Below are positions 15,919 to 24,039 of a stretch of 64,000 nucleotides of DNA, piece after piece. Both the position numbers and the translations under genes were made by a program. The stretch is taken from positions 62,001-126,000 of the forward strand of contig NZ_QAOJ01000011.1 in the NCBI RefSeq assembly GCF_003050835.1, given 5' to 3'. Source of the stretch: Pseudomonas sp. GV071. GTDB taxonomy: Bacteria > Pseudomonadota > Gammaproteobacteria > Pseudomonadales > Pseudomonadaceae. The notes under the pieces were generated by a model. That model saw only the letters and a program-made list of their open reading frames with translations, was not told the DNA's origin and did not search any database. Numbering within the stretch: the first letter of the stretch is position 1; every line of letters begins with the position of its first letter.

Positions 15919-18060
15919 ATGCCAGAGCACGAGCAAGGAAGCGCGAACGCCGCGCCCATGGATACCGCCCTCACCTGCCTGGTGATGTTGGCGCGCTTCC
16001 ACCACCTGGCCGCCAGTCCCGAACAGTTACAGCACGACTTCGCCGAACCCGGGCGTCTGTTCGGTTACACCGAGGTGTTGCTGGCGGCCAGGCAACTGGG
16101 CCTCAAAGCCAAACGCATCCGCAGCGCTGCCAAACGCTTGCAGCAACTGCCCTTACCGGCCATTGCCCAAGACCACAACGGCAGTTTCTTCGTCCTCGCC
16201 CGCTGCGAAGGCGACAGCGTACTGATTCATGACCCACTGCTCCCAACCGCCCAACAGTTAAGCCTGCACGACCTGGCGGCACGCTGGAATGGCCACCTGC
16301 TGCTGATGCGCTCCGAGGCCAGCGTGGCGAGTGAGCTGAGCAAGTTCGACTTCACCTGGTTTATCCCCGCCCTGGTCAAGTACCGCAAGCTGCTCGGCGA
16401 GGTGCTGCTGGTGTCGTTTGTCCTGCAGATTTTCGCCCTGCTGACGCCGCTGTTCTTTCAAGTGGTGATGGACAAAGTGCTAGTCCATCGCGGCTACAGC
16501 ACCCTTGATGTGATCGCCGTGGGCCTGCTGGTGATCATGCTGTTCGAGACCGCGCTGAGCGGCCTGCGCACCTATGTGTTTGCCCACACCGCCAGCCGCA
16601 TCGACGTCGAACTCGGTTCACGCTTGTTCCGCCACCTGATCAGCCTGCCGCTGGCCTATTTCCAGGCGCGCCGGGTGGGCGACTCGGTGGCGCGGGTGCG
16701 CGAGCTGGAAACTATCCGCAGCTTTCTCACCGGCAACAGCATCACCCTGGTGCTCGACGTGCTGTTCTCGGTGGTGTTCATCGCCGTGATGTTTGTCTAC
16801 AGCGGTTGGCTGACGCTGGTGGTGCTGTTGTCGCTGCCGCTGTACTTCCTGATCTCCCTGCTGATTACCCCGGTGCTGCGCGCCAGGCTGAACGAGAGTT
16901 TCAACCGCGGTGCCGAAAACCAGGCGTTTCTGGTGGAAAGCATCAATGGCATCGACACCCTGAAATCCATGGCCGTCGAGGCGCAAGTCAGCCGCAAATG
17001 GGATAACCAACTGGCGGCCTATGTCGCCGCCAGCTTCAACACCCAAACCCTGTCGACTCTGGCCAACGAAGCGGTCGGCCTGGTCGGCAAACTGGTCACC
17101 GTCGCCACCCTGTGGCTGGGGGCGCGGTTGGTCATCGATGGCCAACTCAGCGTTGGCCAGTTGATCGCCTTCAACATGCTCGCCGGCCGCGTGGCCCAAC
17201 CGATCATGCGCCTGGCGCAACTGTGGACCAGCTTCCAGCAAACCGGCGTGTCGGTGCAGCGCCTCGGCGACATCCTCAACAGCCAGACCGAATCACGCTC
17301 CGCCAACCGCAGCACCCTGCCAGCACTGCGCGGCCAGGTGGAGTTCGATCAGGTGCACTTCCGCTACCGCACCGATGGCTCAGAAGTGCTGCGCGGCATC
17401 AGCCTGAGCCTGCAGGCCGGCGAGGTGATCGGCGTGGTCGGCCGCTCCGGCTCCGGCAAAAGCACTCTCACCCGCCTGCTGCAACGCCTCTACAGCCCCG
17501 AGCGCGGGCGGGTGATGGTGGACGGCATGGACCTGGCGCTGGCCGACGTCAGCTCCCTGCGCCGGCAAATCGGTGTGGTGCTGCAAGACAACCTGCTGTT
17601 CGCCCGCAGCATCCGCGACAACATTGCCCTGACCGACCCCGGCGCACCGATCGAAACCGTGATCCACGCCGCGCAGATGGCCGGTGCCCACGAATTTATC
17701 CTGGAGCTACCCGAAGGCTACGACACCCTGGTGGGCGAACACGGCGCTTCATTGTCCGGCGGCCAACGCCAGCGCATCGCCATTGCCCGCGCACTGATCG
17801 GCAACCCACGCATCCTGATTCTCGACGAAGCCACCAGCGCTCTGGACTACGAGTCCGAACGCATCGTGCAACAGAACATGCAGCACATCTGCCAGGGGCG
17901 CACCGTAATCATCATCGCCCACCGCCTGAGTGCCGTGCGCGATGCCCATCGCATCGTGGTCATGGACCGCGGGCAGATCGTCGAGCAAGGCAGCCATGCC
18001 GATCTGCTCGCCAACCAGGCTGGGCACTACGCCCGCCTGCACCGCCTGCAGCAGGGGTGA
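15919..18060 (+). CDS. Type I secretion ABC transporter (HlyB/RtxB-type, degenerate C39 domain)
   Basis: A 713-residue ABC exporter for RTX proteins. The N-terminal ~125 residues are a C39-like domain. The HlyB-type segment TALTCLVMLARFHHL has no Cys at the expected catalytic position (its Cys is one residue off), so it probably docks substrate rather than cleaving a leader. Six membrane helices follow (about 150-430). The nucleotide-binding domain has Walker A GRSGSGKST near 508-516, signature LSGGQRQRIAIARAL and Walker B ILILDEATSALD. An AAGGAG lies 5 nt before ATG 15919, which decides the start over an in-frame codon 24 nt upstream. The fusion protein gene begins 3 nt after the stop. No TolC homologue is nearby. 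Confidence 0.92.
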   Translation: MPEHEQGSANAAPMDTALTCLVMLARFHHLAASPEQLQHDFAEPGRLFGYTEVLLAARQLGLKAKRIRSAAKRLQQLPLPAIAQDHNGSFFVLARCEGDSVLIHDPLLPTAQQLSLHDLAARWNGHLLLMRSEASVASELSKFDFTWFIPALVKYRKLLGEVLLVSFVLQIFALLTPLFFQVVMDKVLVHRGYSTLDVIAVGLLVIMLFETALSGLRTYVFAHTASRIDVELGSRLFRHLISLPLAYFQARRVGDSVARVRELETIRSFLTGNSITLVLDVLFSVVFIAVMFVYSGWLTLVVLLSLPLYFLISLLITPVLRARLNESFNRGAENQAFLVESINGIDTLKSMAVEAQVSRKWDNQLAAYVAASFNTQTLSTLANEAVGLVGKLVTVATLWLGARLVIDGQLSVGQLIAFNMLAGRVAQPIMRLAQLWTSFQQTGVSVQRLGDILNSQTESRSANRSTLPALRGQVEFDQVHFRYRTDGSEVLRGISLSLQAGEVIGVVGRSGSGKSTLTRLLQRLYSPERGRVMVDGMDLALADVSSLRRQIGVVLQDNLLFARSIRDNIALTDPGAPIETVIHAAQMAGAHEFILELPEGYDTLVGEHGASLSGGQRQRIAIARALIGNPRILILDEATSALDYESERIVQQNMQHICQGRTVIIIAHRLSAVRDAHRIVVMDRGQIVEQGSHADLLANQAGHYARLHRLQQG

Positions 18061-18063
18061 ACC

Positions 18064-19479
18064 ATGGGTGCCAAAACCGACCTGCTCACCCGCTACCGCA
18101 ACGTGTGGCGCCAGACCTGGCGCCAGCGCAAGGCTATGGCCAGCCCGCCGTACCTGCGCGACGAAATACAATTTTTGCCCGCCGCCCTGGCCCTGCAGGA
18201 ACAGCCCGTGCACCCGGCACCACGCATCTGCCAATGGCTGCTGATGGCCTTCGCCGCCATTACGTTGTTATGGGCCTGCTTCGGCGAAATCGACGTAGTC
18301 GCCAGCGCCCCCGGCAAGATCGTGCCCAACGGCAAAAGCAAAGTGATTCAACCCAGCGACGTCGCCGTAGTCAGCGCCATTCACGTGCACGACGGCCAGA
18401 CCGTCAGCGCCGGGCAACGACTGGTCGACCTCGACAGCCAGATCACCGACGCCGACGTGCAGCGCAGCCACAGCGAACTGCAAGCCGCCGAAGTCGACCA
18501 GGCGCGCGCCACTGCCCTACTCGACGCCATCGCCCAACAGCGCCCACCGGCGCCGCTCGCCACCCTGCTGAGCGACGCCGAACCCGCCCAACAACAAGCC
18601 GCCCAACGCTGGGTAGACGGCCAATACCAGGAACTGCGCAGCAACCTCGACCAGGTCAGCGCCGCCATCGAGCAACAAACCGCCGGCATCCGCTCAGCCC
18701 GGGTCAGCGTCGCCTCCTTGCAACAAAGCCTGCCCATCGCCCGCCAATTGGCCAGCGACTACAAGACCCTGCAGAACAAAGGCATTCTCGGCAAACACGC
18801 CTGGCTGGAACGCGAACAGGCGCGCCTTACCCAGGAACGCGAACTGCAAGTACAACAGGCCCGCGTCAGTGAACTGCAAGCCGCCCAAAAAGAAGCCGAA
18901 CAACGCCGCGAAAGCGTGCTCGCGCAAAGCCGCCGAGCCATGCTCGACCTGCAACAACAAGCCGCCGCGAAAATCTCCGCTCTGCGCCAGGAACTGAAAA
19001 AAGCACAACAGCGCGACCGCCTCACCCACCTCACCGCCCCCGTCGACGGCACCGTGCAACAACTCGCCATCCACACCCAGGGCGGCGTGGTCACCCAAGC
19101 GCAGCCGCTGATGGTGATCGTGCCAAGCGACCAACCAATGGAAGTCGAAGCCCTCCTTGAAAACAAAGACATCGGCTTCGTCCACCCAGGCCAAGCCGTC
19201 GAAGTAAAAATCGAAACGTTCAACTTCACCAAATACGGCGTAATCCACGGCACCGTCATCTCCCTTTCCAGCGACGCCATCGACGACGAAAAACGCGGCT
19301 TGGTTTACAGCGCGCGTATTCAACTACGCGAGAAAAGCATACGGGTGGGAGATAGGGAAGTTGAGTTGTCGCCGGGGATGGCAGTTACAGCGGAGATAAA
19401 GACAGATAAGAGGAAGGTTATTGACTACTTCTTGAGTCCGCTTAAGGCGTATGGGAGTGAGAGTTTTAGGGAGAGGTAA
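18064..19479 (+). CDS. Type I secretion membrane fusion protein (HlyD family)
   Basis: A 471-residue HlyD-type adaptor joining the ABC exporter to an outer-membrane channel. A cytoplasmic N-terminus (~55 residues) leads to one membrane helix (WLLMAFAAITLLWACFGEIDV), then a lipoyl half-motif (SAPGKIVPNGKSKVIQPSD), a long Gln/Ala-rich coiled coil (about 120-320), the second lipoyl half (RLTHLTAPVDGTVQQLAIH) and a beta-barrel domain. The ATG follows the exporter stop by 3 nt. The last ~35 codons change style, with AGG/AGA, TTA and AT-rich third positions appearing, which matches the AT-rich DNA that follows. This places a recombination junction inside or at the 3' end of the gene. Confidence 0.92.
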   Translation: MGAKTDLLTRYRNVWRQTWRQRKAMASPPYLRDEIQFLPAALALQEQPVHPAPRICQWLLMAFAAITLLWACFGEIDVVASAPGKIVPNGKSKVIQPSDVAVVSAIHVHDGQTVSAGQRLVDLDSQITDADVQRSHSELQAAEVDQARATALLDAIAQQRPPAPLATLLSDAEPAQQQAAQRWVDGQYQELRSNLDQVSAAIEQQTAGIRSARVSVASLQQSLPIARQLASDYKTLQNKGILGKHAWLEREQARLTQERELQVQQARVSELQAAQKEAEQRRESVLAQSRRAMLDLQQQAAAKISALRQELKKAQQRDRLTHLTAPVDGTVQQLAIHTQGGVVTQAQPLMVIVPSDQPMEVEALLENKDIGFVHPGQAVEVKIETFNFTKYGVIHGTVISLSSDAIDDEKRGLVYSARIQLREKSIRVGDREVELSPGMAVTAEIKTDKRKVIDYFLSPLKAYGSESFRER

Positions 19480-19611
19480 AAAATTGTGAGCACACTCGAA
19501 TCTGCGAAAAAGAAGACACAACTTATAAACAACCAATCGTTCTGCAGGAACATTCTTACAGAGAGCATCTAACCACATCAAAATAATCAACACCAAGAAA
19601 TCAGCCATTAA

Positions 19612-19866
19612 ACAAAACACATCAAACTCGATACTTTCTCAGTACGAAATTTCCCAACCACCATTTCAGGTATTGATTTAGCTATTCCACAGGCAGAGTG
19701 TTCGAATTGCCGACCGACCCTTAAGATCGCCAAGATCCAAAATACAACCAACCATTTACAAACTAACTTTCACGCTGGCGTAGCCGATGGAAAACACCTA
19801 CAAAACTTCGGAACGGTATTGAGCCTCATCCCGACTTTTCATATAACCAATCTAAAAAAGCTTTGA
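19612..19866 (+). pseudogene. Start-less reading frame coupled to the next small gene (gene remnant)
   Basis: An 84-codon frame is open from 19612 to the TGA at 19864-19866 but has no ATG or GTG start. It reads like coding sequence (for example LDTFSVRNFPTTISGIDLAI, later FHAGVADGKHLQNFGTVLSL). Its TGA overlaps the ATG of the next gene (TGATG), an arrangement expected of genuine translational coupling. I interpret it as the 3' remainder of a gene that once preceded the small membrane protein, perhaps an orphan toxin end. The rest of the 380-bp gap after the fusion-protein gene holds nothing clear. Confidence 0.3.
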
Positions 19867-20186
19867 TGGAACCCGAGATATCTACAACGCCTTCAGAACA
19901 GCAAGAAAAATCTGTACTCGCAGCTTTTTTCGCATGGCTTTTAGGGTTGATCTTAGCGTGGACTTTTTTTCATTACATAAACATTAGCGAACAGCAAACA
20001 GAAGCCTTGCGCAAGATAGTAAATATTTCATGCTTTGGGCTTTTAACTATCGGCGCACTTTTAAGGGAGCAGAAATACAAAGCTGTAAAGCTCTTGGGCT
20101 CTGGAATTATTTCGCTGGCGCTCGTATTTCTCGGAACGGCAGCATTTTTAATAATACAAACTTACAAAGACGGACAAAAACAATGA
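19866..20186 (+). CDS. Small membrane protein, candidate immunity protein 1
   Basis: A 106-residue protein with about three hydrophobic helices (AAFFAWLLGLILAWTFFHYI, ISCFGLLTIGALL, GIISLALVFLGTAAFLII) and short charged ends. It starts at ATG 19866 overlapping the upstream stop; an in-frame TTG one codon earlier is not needed. It shares size and layout with the proteins at 20313 and 20930: a conserved stretch before the last helix follows the pattern ...EQKYKAVKLLGSGIIS here and ...NNRFIELLGGILIR in the 20930 product. I read the three as divergent paralogues. AT-rich codon use differs from the exporter genes. Position between exporter and RTX protein suggests immunity to a secreted toxin, but no family is recognised. 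Confidence 0.6.
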   Translation: MEPEISTTPSEQQEKSVLAAFFAWLLGLILAWTFFHYINISEQQTEALRKIVNISCFGLLTIGALLREQKYKAVKLLGSGIISLALVFLGTAAFLIIQTYKDGQKQ

Positions 20187-20312
20187 TCACCCCAAAACCA
20201 TTACACAGGATCATTCAATTTGTATTTACTTGAAACCCCAATCAGCCGTACACACCCAAACCATAAGTGGTTCCGCAAGGCATCGCAAACAGTATAGTTC
20301 GGTGACATCAGC

Positions 20313-20612
20313 ATGAGGCCAACACCAATAATGAAGAAACTAGGCGGATCAATATTAATCTCAGACTTATTGACTGGAATTGGAATTGCCGCCGTCACAC
20401 TGAATGGATACTCAGGGGAGCCGACAATAAGTTACTTCCATAAAGCCACTCTCTCCCTATGCTTTCCACTAAGTCTCGCGGGAACATACATATATCAAAA
20501 AAACAGTCGTCTATCAGAATTTACAGGAGCTCTAATTATAAAATTTTCGGTGAGTCTATTCAGCTACCTAACAACCTTTATTATTTACTCCATTACAAAA
20601 AACACAATATAG
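20313..20612 (+). CDS. Small membrane protein, candidate immunity protein 2
   Basis: A 99-residue hydrophobic protein (an alternative ATG at 20331 would give 93). Helices are visible at about 14-32, 45-60 and 75-95. The segment YIYQKNSRLSEFTGALIIKF aligns with MLFQANNRFIELLGGILIRS of the product at 20930, supporting common origin. The preceding 126 nt hold no ORF. It is AT-rich like its neighbours. No similarity to a characterised family is recognised. A role as membrane-located immunity protein is inferred from context only. Confidence 0.55.
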   Translation: MRPTPIMKKLGGSILISDLLTGIGIAAVTLNGYSGEPTISYFHKATLSLCFPLSLAGTYIYQKNSRLSEFTGALIIKFSVSLFSYLTTFIIYSITKNTI

Positions 20613-20825
20613 AGGCAAGCCATTAGCATAACATTCAAAAAAGCAGAACAAGCATCCTCAGTACTGGATCTCTCAATCAAAGGTAGCGAGGCCTACTAAG
20701 ACAAGCCCGCTCCTAATCATATACTTCACTTGGATGACGCAACAGTTATCGCAAATGCAATGGCTAGCGTCCTCGGAGGTAATACCGCTGGCTTTCTTAC
20801 AAACACCATACCGCCCTGGATATAG
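20613..20825 (+). pseudogene. Decayed coding remnant between candidate immunity genes
   Basis: This frame has no start codon and one internal stop (TAA at about 20698). It yields coding-like peptides: KKAEQASSVLDLSIKGSEAY, then after the stop LDDATVIANAMASVLGGN and a hydrophobic end. It ends at TAG 20823-20825. It sits in the same order as the remnant at 19612 (fragment, then small membrane gene). I interpret it as a relic of a toxin-like or accessory gene. Confidence 0.3.
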
Positions 20826-20929
20826 CCACTAAAATCAACAAACTCAAAAGATAGCAAAGCCAAAACAACGTCACACAACCCGTACAGAAGCCCAGATACC
20901 CACACCCTACAAAAGAAAGTGAAACTCAC

Positions 20930-21238
20930 GTGAAAAGACACTTCATCCAATCAGGAAAAACATTTAATAGCAATCACATTCTAGAGGGCCTATGCGGAGT
21001 CGGAATGGCAGTAATAGCTTTTTTTATTCTAGATCCGAACAGACACATCGCAACCCTTACTTATAAACCACTAATGGTTGCTTGCATTCTGAATATGCTC
21101 ATTGGGCAAATGCTATTTCAAGCCAACAACAGATTTATCGAACTCTTGGGCGGCATCCTCATTAGATCATCAAAAGTATTCGGCGCCGCCTTTATAACAC
21201 TAACAATTTACTTAATGTCGACTATCCAAAAACACTAA
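20930..21238 (+). CDS. Small membrane protein, candidate immunity protein 3
   Basis: A 102-residue protein starting at GTG 20930 (GAAAGTGAAA upstream as weak ribosome site). It has hydrophobic helices near 23-35 (VGMAVIAFFIL), 47-62 (LMVACILNMLIGQMLF) and 80-96. NNRFIELLGGILIRS before the last helix matches the positions of SRLSEFTGALIIK in the 20313 product and KYKAVKLLGSGII in the 19866 product, so the three form a divergent tandem family. The gene is AT-rich and lies 12 nt before the next, broken frame. Function unknown. Immunity is an inference from context. Confidence 0.55.
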   Translation: MKRHFIQSGKTFNSNHILEGLCGVGMAVIAFFILDPNRHIATLTYKPLMVACILNMLIGQMLFQANNRFIELLGGILIRSSKVFGAAFITLTIYLMSTIQKH

Positions 21239-21250
21239 AGGAACCTCAGA

Positions 21251-21533
21251 ATGAGCACCAATAAAATCACACCAGAACAAATTGCCGACAGTATAAATCA
21301 AGCAGCGGCATGGAAGCGGATGACGCTGTACGCAATTTTAAATCCCACGAATTCTTGTGCCATGACGGATCGATTATGAGGTCTCCGTTAAAACCAAATT
21401 CGTTGAATGCACTAGAAGTATAAGCTCTCCATTACTTTACGCTTGCATACATCGAGTTTGGCTCTACCCACAGGAACATGGAGATATCTTAACCAAGGTA
21501 GAAGTTTTTATCCCCGCCTGCACTGGGGTCTGA
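21251..21533 (+). pseudogene. Frameshifted orphan gene
   Basis: An ATG frame opens MSTNKITPEQIADSINQAAA. A shift near 21320 continues as DDAVRNFKSHEFLCHDGSIM, and a second shift near 21378 continues EVSVKTKFVECTRSISSPLL to PACTGV and TGA 21531-21533. Read together the three pieces form one ~90-residue protein with two frameshifts. As written the ATG frame stops after 42 codons. The opening MSTNK resembles the MTTNK start of the RTX protein at 24040, but this is too short to prove relatedness. Between this and the next gene (21534-21713) are only very short frames such as MKRAFWCFQLIL. Confidence 0.4.
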
Positions 21534-21713
21534 GCCGCATTAAACTCCTTTTATAAGGGACTTAAAGATGAAAAGAGCATTCTGGTGTTTCCAGCTCATT
21601 CTATAGTCACAAACAAACAACTGTAGGACGTAGACCATGAGCAAAAAATAAAAACAGATAACCATAACTCTCAACTTCCGACTCCAAAAAACATTCAAAC
21701 ACATGAGTAAAAA

Positions 21714-22079
21714 ATGCCACCTTCCACCCTCAACACCTACAGACTTTGGAAAGTATTCGCTGCAATGCTCTGCTGCGTCATTACTGCAGGATCAATTAGC
21801 ACAGTTATCAGCAATCAAACCAAGGCTGCTGCAAATCGATACTTTTCCTCCAACGAAAATCCACTAAAGGATGTCCTCGCCACTTTACCCAGTTCCGGCG
21901 CTCATGTTCCTCCTCCTGCCTCATCAAAAGACAACGAGAACGCGCTACATGAAGCATCCAAGAAGCTAGAGAGAATTAAAGCTATTGGCTTAATCGTTGA
22001 CGCAACCGCCCAATTACTGACAATTCTCTTGCACGCCCTTCTGTTAACTAAAATAAATAATCGCGAGATATCAAAATGA
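21714..22079 (+). CDS. Two-helix membrane protein, possible immunity protein
   Basis: A 121-residue protein with a hydrophobic N-terminal segment (VFAAMLCCVITAGSISTVI, about 14-32), a ~60-residue polar loop with PSSGAHVPPPASS, and a second helix near 90-113 (IGLIVDATAQLLTILLHALLL). The topology suggests both ends in the cytoplasm and a periplasmic loop. The ribosome site is weak. Codon use is AT-rich. Its TGA overlaps the ATG of the following broken frame (ATGA at 22076-22079), so it was once the first gene of a coupled pair. Not recognised. Membrane immunity is a contextual guess. Confidence 0.5.
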   Translation: MPPSTLNTYRLWKVFAAMLCCVITAGSISTVISNQTKAAANRYFSSNENPLKDVLATLPSSGAHVPPPASSKDNENALHEASKKLERIKAIGLIVDATAQLLTILLHALLLTKINNREISK

Positions 22080-22437
22080 GCAGAAAAGAAGAAATTATAA
22101 AAACGGCCATCGAAGACGCGCAAAAAAGCGAATTTTGAGGTAGACACCATGTTCGAAATAGATCGTAGGCTATTTATTCTAGTTACAGGTGGCGACAGCG
22201 GTATTCCTAGCACACTAGAAAATTATTTCACCTGCAGTATTGGCAGTATCCGTTTACAAAATTGATCAAGGTACGGCCGAGCCTAAAGGCGCACAAGCAG
22301 TCGACTCTCTAGCCCAAATAAAAAAAACCGAATATCGAAATCACGAAGAATCCCTAATTTCCGCGCTAACCGTTATTTCATCGCATCTTTTTTCTCCAAG
22401 TTTTTTTGTGCATGCTAAAGCGAAAACGCATCTTTAA
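22077..22437 (+). pseudogene. Decayed small gene coupled to the preceding ORF
   Basis: The ATG at 22077 opens MSRKEEIIKTAIEDAQKSEF and stops after 20 codons. The other frames continue coding-like text: FEVDTMFEIDRRLFIL, then after further shifts and a stop PAVLAVSVYKIDQGTAEPK and SLAQIKKTEYRNHEES to 22437. I read this as a gene broken by at least two shifts and one stop. The remainder up to 22535 shows no ORF. Confidence 0.33.
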
Positions 22438-22535
22438 TTTCAAAAAATAACTTTCATCTTCAGATCTTTCTGATAGCCAATCCTAGAACGCATCTGTTTT
22501 CCTTACTGCAACTCGCGTAACGGCAGACAAACAAC

Positions 22536-23018
22536 ATGGCCAGAAAACATTTAATTGCTACCTTTTCTTTAGCTGGGGTGATGCGAGCCACCAAAACCTG
22601 GGTGAGCCTCACGACCCACAGAAATCACACAACCATCTTTTTTTCTGTGCTTATAGTGCCATCTTGCTCAACTTTCACCCCAACAGCACAAGAGAGCTTT
22701 GCAATTAAAACAAGCACTTCACCAGACACACTATTACTTTGCATGAAGGAAACCATTGCTCAATTAAGTAGCAAGGAGCCATGGTTTACCAGAATATCCC
22801 GGCAAAACCTTAAGCCCGTCTTATTTGAAACAGAAAATTTTGATCACCCCCACCTCATAGGATTCTCCACGCAGATCACGTACGAACATACGACAGGTAC
22901 GGGAGTAATAACAGTTAAAGCTATTGGGCCATATTTTGTGGATTTAGGCGCGCACAGCGGGGCTCAACGCGTTAAAGCTGGGATCCTTAAGTGCGCTCCG
23001 CCCCAGAGTCACCATTAA
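22536..23018 (+). CDS. Hypothetical exported or lipoprotein-like protein
   Basis: A 160-residue protein of no recognised family. The hydrophobic stretch IFFSVLIVPSCSTFTPTAQ near residues 35-53 looks like a signal ending in a lipobox-like VPSC, so the real start may be the Met at residue 16 (MRATKTW). The mature part contains HLIGFSTQITYEHTTGTGVI and a C-terminal KAGILKC. Codon use is AT-rich. It lies between broken frames and the 109-residue ORF in the region upstream of the RTX toxin. It could be a periplasmic immunity lipoprotein or an orphan. Confidence 0.45.
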   Translation: MARKHLIATFSLAGVMRATKTWVSLTTHRNHTTIFFSVLIVPSCSTFTPTAQESFAIKTSTSPDTLLLCMKETIAQLSSKEPWFTRISRQNLKPVLFETENFDHPHLIGFSTQITYEHTTGTGVITVKAIGPYFVDLGAHSGAQRVKAGILKCAPPQSHH

Positions 23019-23090
23019 GAATCCGAAGCTCCGCCTAAGTTTAAAAACCACTTGAAGCATCAATCTAACCACAGCTTAAAGGACTAAAAA

Positions 23091-23420
23091 ATGACAAGCA
23101 TGTTCACTATAGAAGCTCGATCCTATGACATTCTCGGTGCGGGTGTTGCTAGCCACAACTATTGGATTCTGAGGGATTCATTCGGGAATAAAATAGCTGA
23201 ACTACATGGTTTTGCTACAGACAGATCTTCAGGAAATCCGGTTGCTATTGGCACGACGGACAAAGAGTCTTTAAGAGGCTGGAGTTTCATTGACGAAGGT
23301 TGGGAAGCGGTCATCGGTGCAAGTAGCAGCTCCCCTTACTTCAGACAAAGCTATTTATATGACTCAGGACAACAAAATAAGGTCGTTTTTTCCGGAAGTG
23401 CAGAGGACGTTTTTTCGTGA
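23091..23420 (+). CDS. 109-residue hypothetical protein, possible orphan toxin N-terminus
   Basis: A small protein with a good ribosome site (AAAGGACTAAAA before the ATG). The core ILGAGVASHNYWILRDSFG, then IAELHGFATDRSSG and PVAIGTTDKESLRGW, resembles the His-containing first half of papain/NlpC-like permuted peptidase domains seen in secreted effectors. That is recalled from memory and not verified. No Cys follows, so if this is such a domain it is truncated. Its stop is immediately followed by the lipoprotein gene. As a short piece without RTX repeats directly upstream of the intact RTX toxin, it fits an orphan N-terminal toxin module. An alternative is a small secreted or immunity protein. 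Confidence 0.5.
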   Translation: MTSMFTIEARSYDILGAGVASHNYWILRDSFGNKIAELHGFATDRSSGNPVAIGTTDKESLRGWSFIDEGWEAVIGASSSSPYFRQSYLYDSGQQNKVVFSGSAEDVFS

Positions 23421-23446
23421 TGGAAAGAACCATACTTAAATCGCAT

Positions 23447-24028
23447 ATGAAAAAAACAAAAATACTGATTCTTAGCTGCTGCTTTCTGCTGCAAGCCTGC
23501 GCCGATAAATTTTACGAGCAGCGACCCTTTGACGTCAGCCTGCCAGACCAAGTATTTAGATCAAGCTTCATTATAAAAAAGGAGTATGACTATCGATTCT
23601 CGCTGATATTTAACTGGAAGAACCCAGAAAACTATCAATCTCAAGAAGAGCAAAAATTGGCCACCGGGGGGTTTGACGTCAAAGGTCTACCTTTAGCCCT
23701 TAATCTAACGATTGTTAAGGACAACGAAATATTTCTCGACGAAACAATACAGACACAACTAGTCAGTAGATACGAAGGGTTCTGCTACAACAAGAAATCC
23801 GAAAAAAACCACCCGCGCCAGACATTTATGGAAAGCATTTTTTCCAATATAGACAAGTGCAGCAAAAAAATCGACAGCAAGAGCATTTGGGGACCTTCTC
23901 GGACTATCGATATACGCACCCTCCCGCCTGGAAATTATCGCGTAGAAATAAAAACACTTTCTCCAGCCCCGGCATTTTCCGGCATGGAAGCTTTCATAAG
24001 CATCTCGCCTTACGCCCCTAAAATATAA
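23447..24028 (+). CDS. Lipoprotein, DUF5625-like, candidate immunity protein
   Basis: A 193-residue lipoprotein: MKKTKILILSCCFLLQACAD is a type II signal peptide with lipobox LQAC. The mature region has YDYRFSLIFNWKN, then GLPLALNLTIVKDNEIFLDE and PPGNYRVEIKTLSPAPAF, a beta-rich pattern I associate with DUF5625 (moderate certainty). I start at 23447 because the signal peptide begins there. Starts at 23417 or 23420 add ten polar residues, and neither start has a strong ribosome site. It ends 11 nt before the RTX toxin. A periplasm-facing lipoprotein encoded directly before a secreted cell-wall-type toxin is where an immunity gene would lie. That role is inferred. Confidence 0.65.
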   Translation: MKKTKILILSCCFLLQACADKFYEQRPFDVSLPDQVFRSSFIIKKEYDYRFSLIFNWKNPENYQSQEEQKLATGGFDVKGLPLALNLTIVKDNEIFLDETIQTQLVSRYEGFCYNKKSEKNHPRQTFMESIFSNIDKCSKKIDSKSIWGPSRTIDIRTLPPGNYRVEIKTLSPAPAFSGMEAFISISPYAPKI

Positions 24029-24039
24029 GGATCTCACTC

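Noticed and set aside
15919..16300. Active C39 leader peptidase domain in the ABC exporter
   Set aside because: The segment TALTCLVMLARF matches HlyB-like degenerate domains. The single Cys is not at the catalytic position, and RTX cargo has no double-glycine leader.
19486..19569. 27-codon GTG frame directly after the fusion-protein gene
   Set aside because: A GGGAGAGG lies upstream, but the product is short, without recognisable features, and sits in a composition junction. Too weak to call.
20201..20398. Minus-strand frames inside the AT-rich block (also 20726-20950 and 21902-22213)
   Set aside because: No ribosome sites and they oppose better plus-strand frames; treated as shadows.
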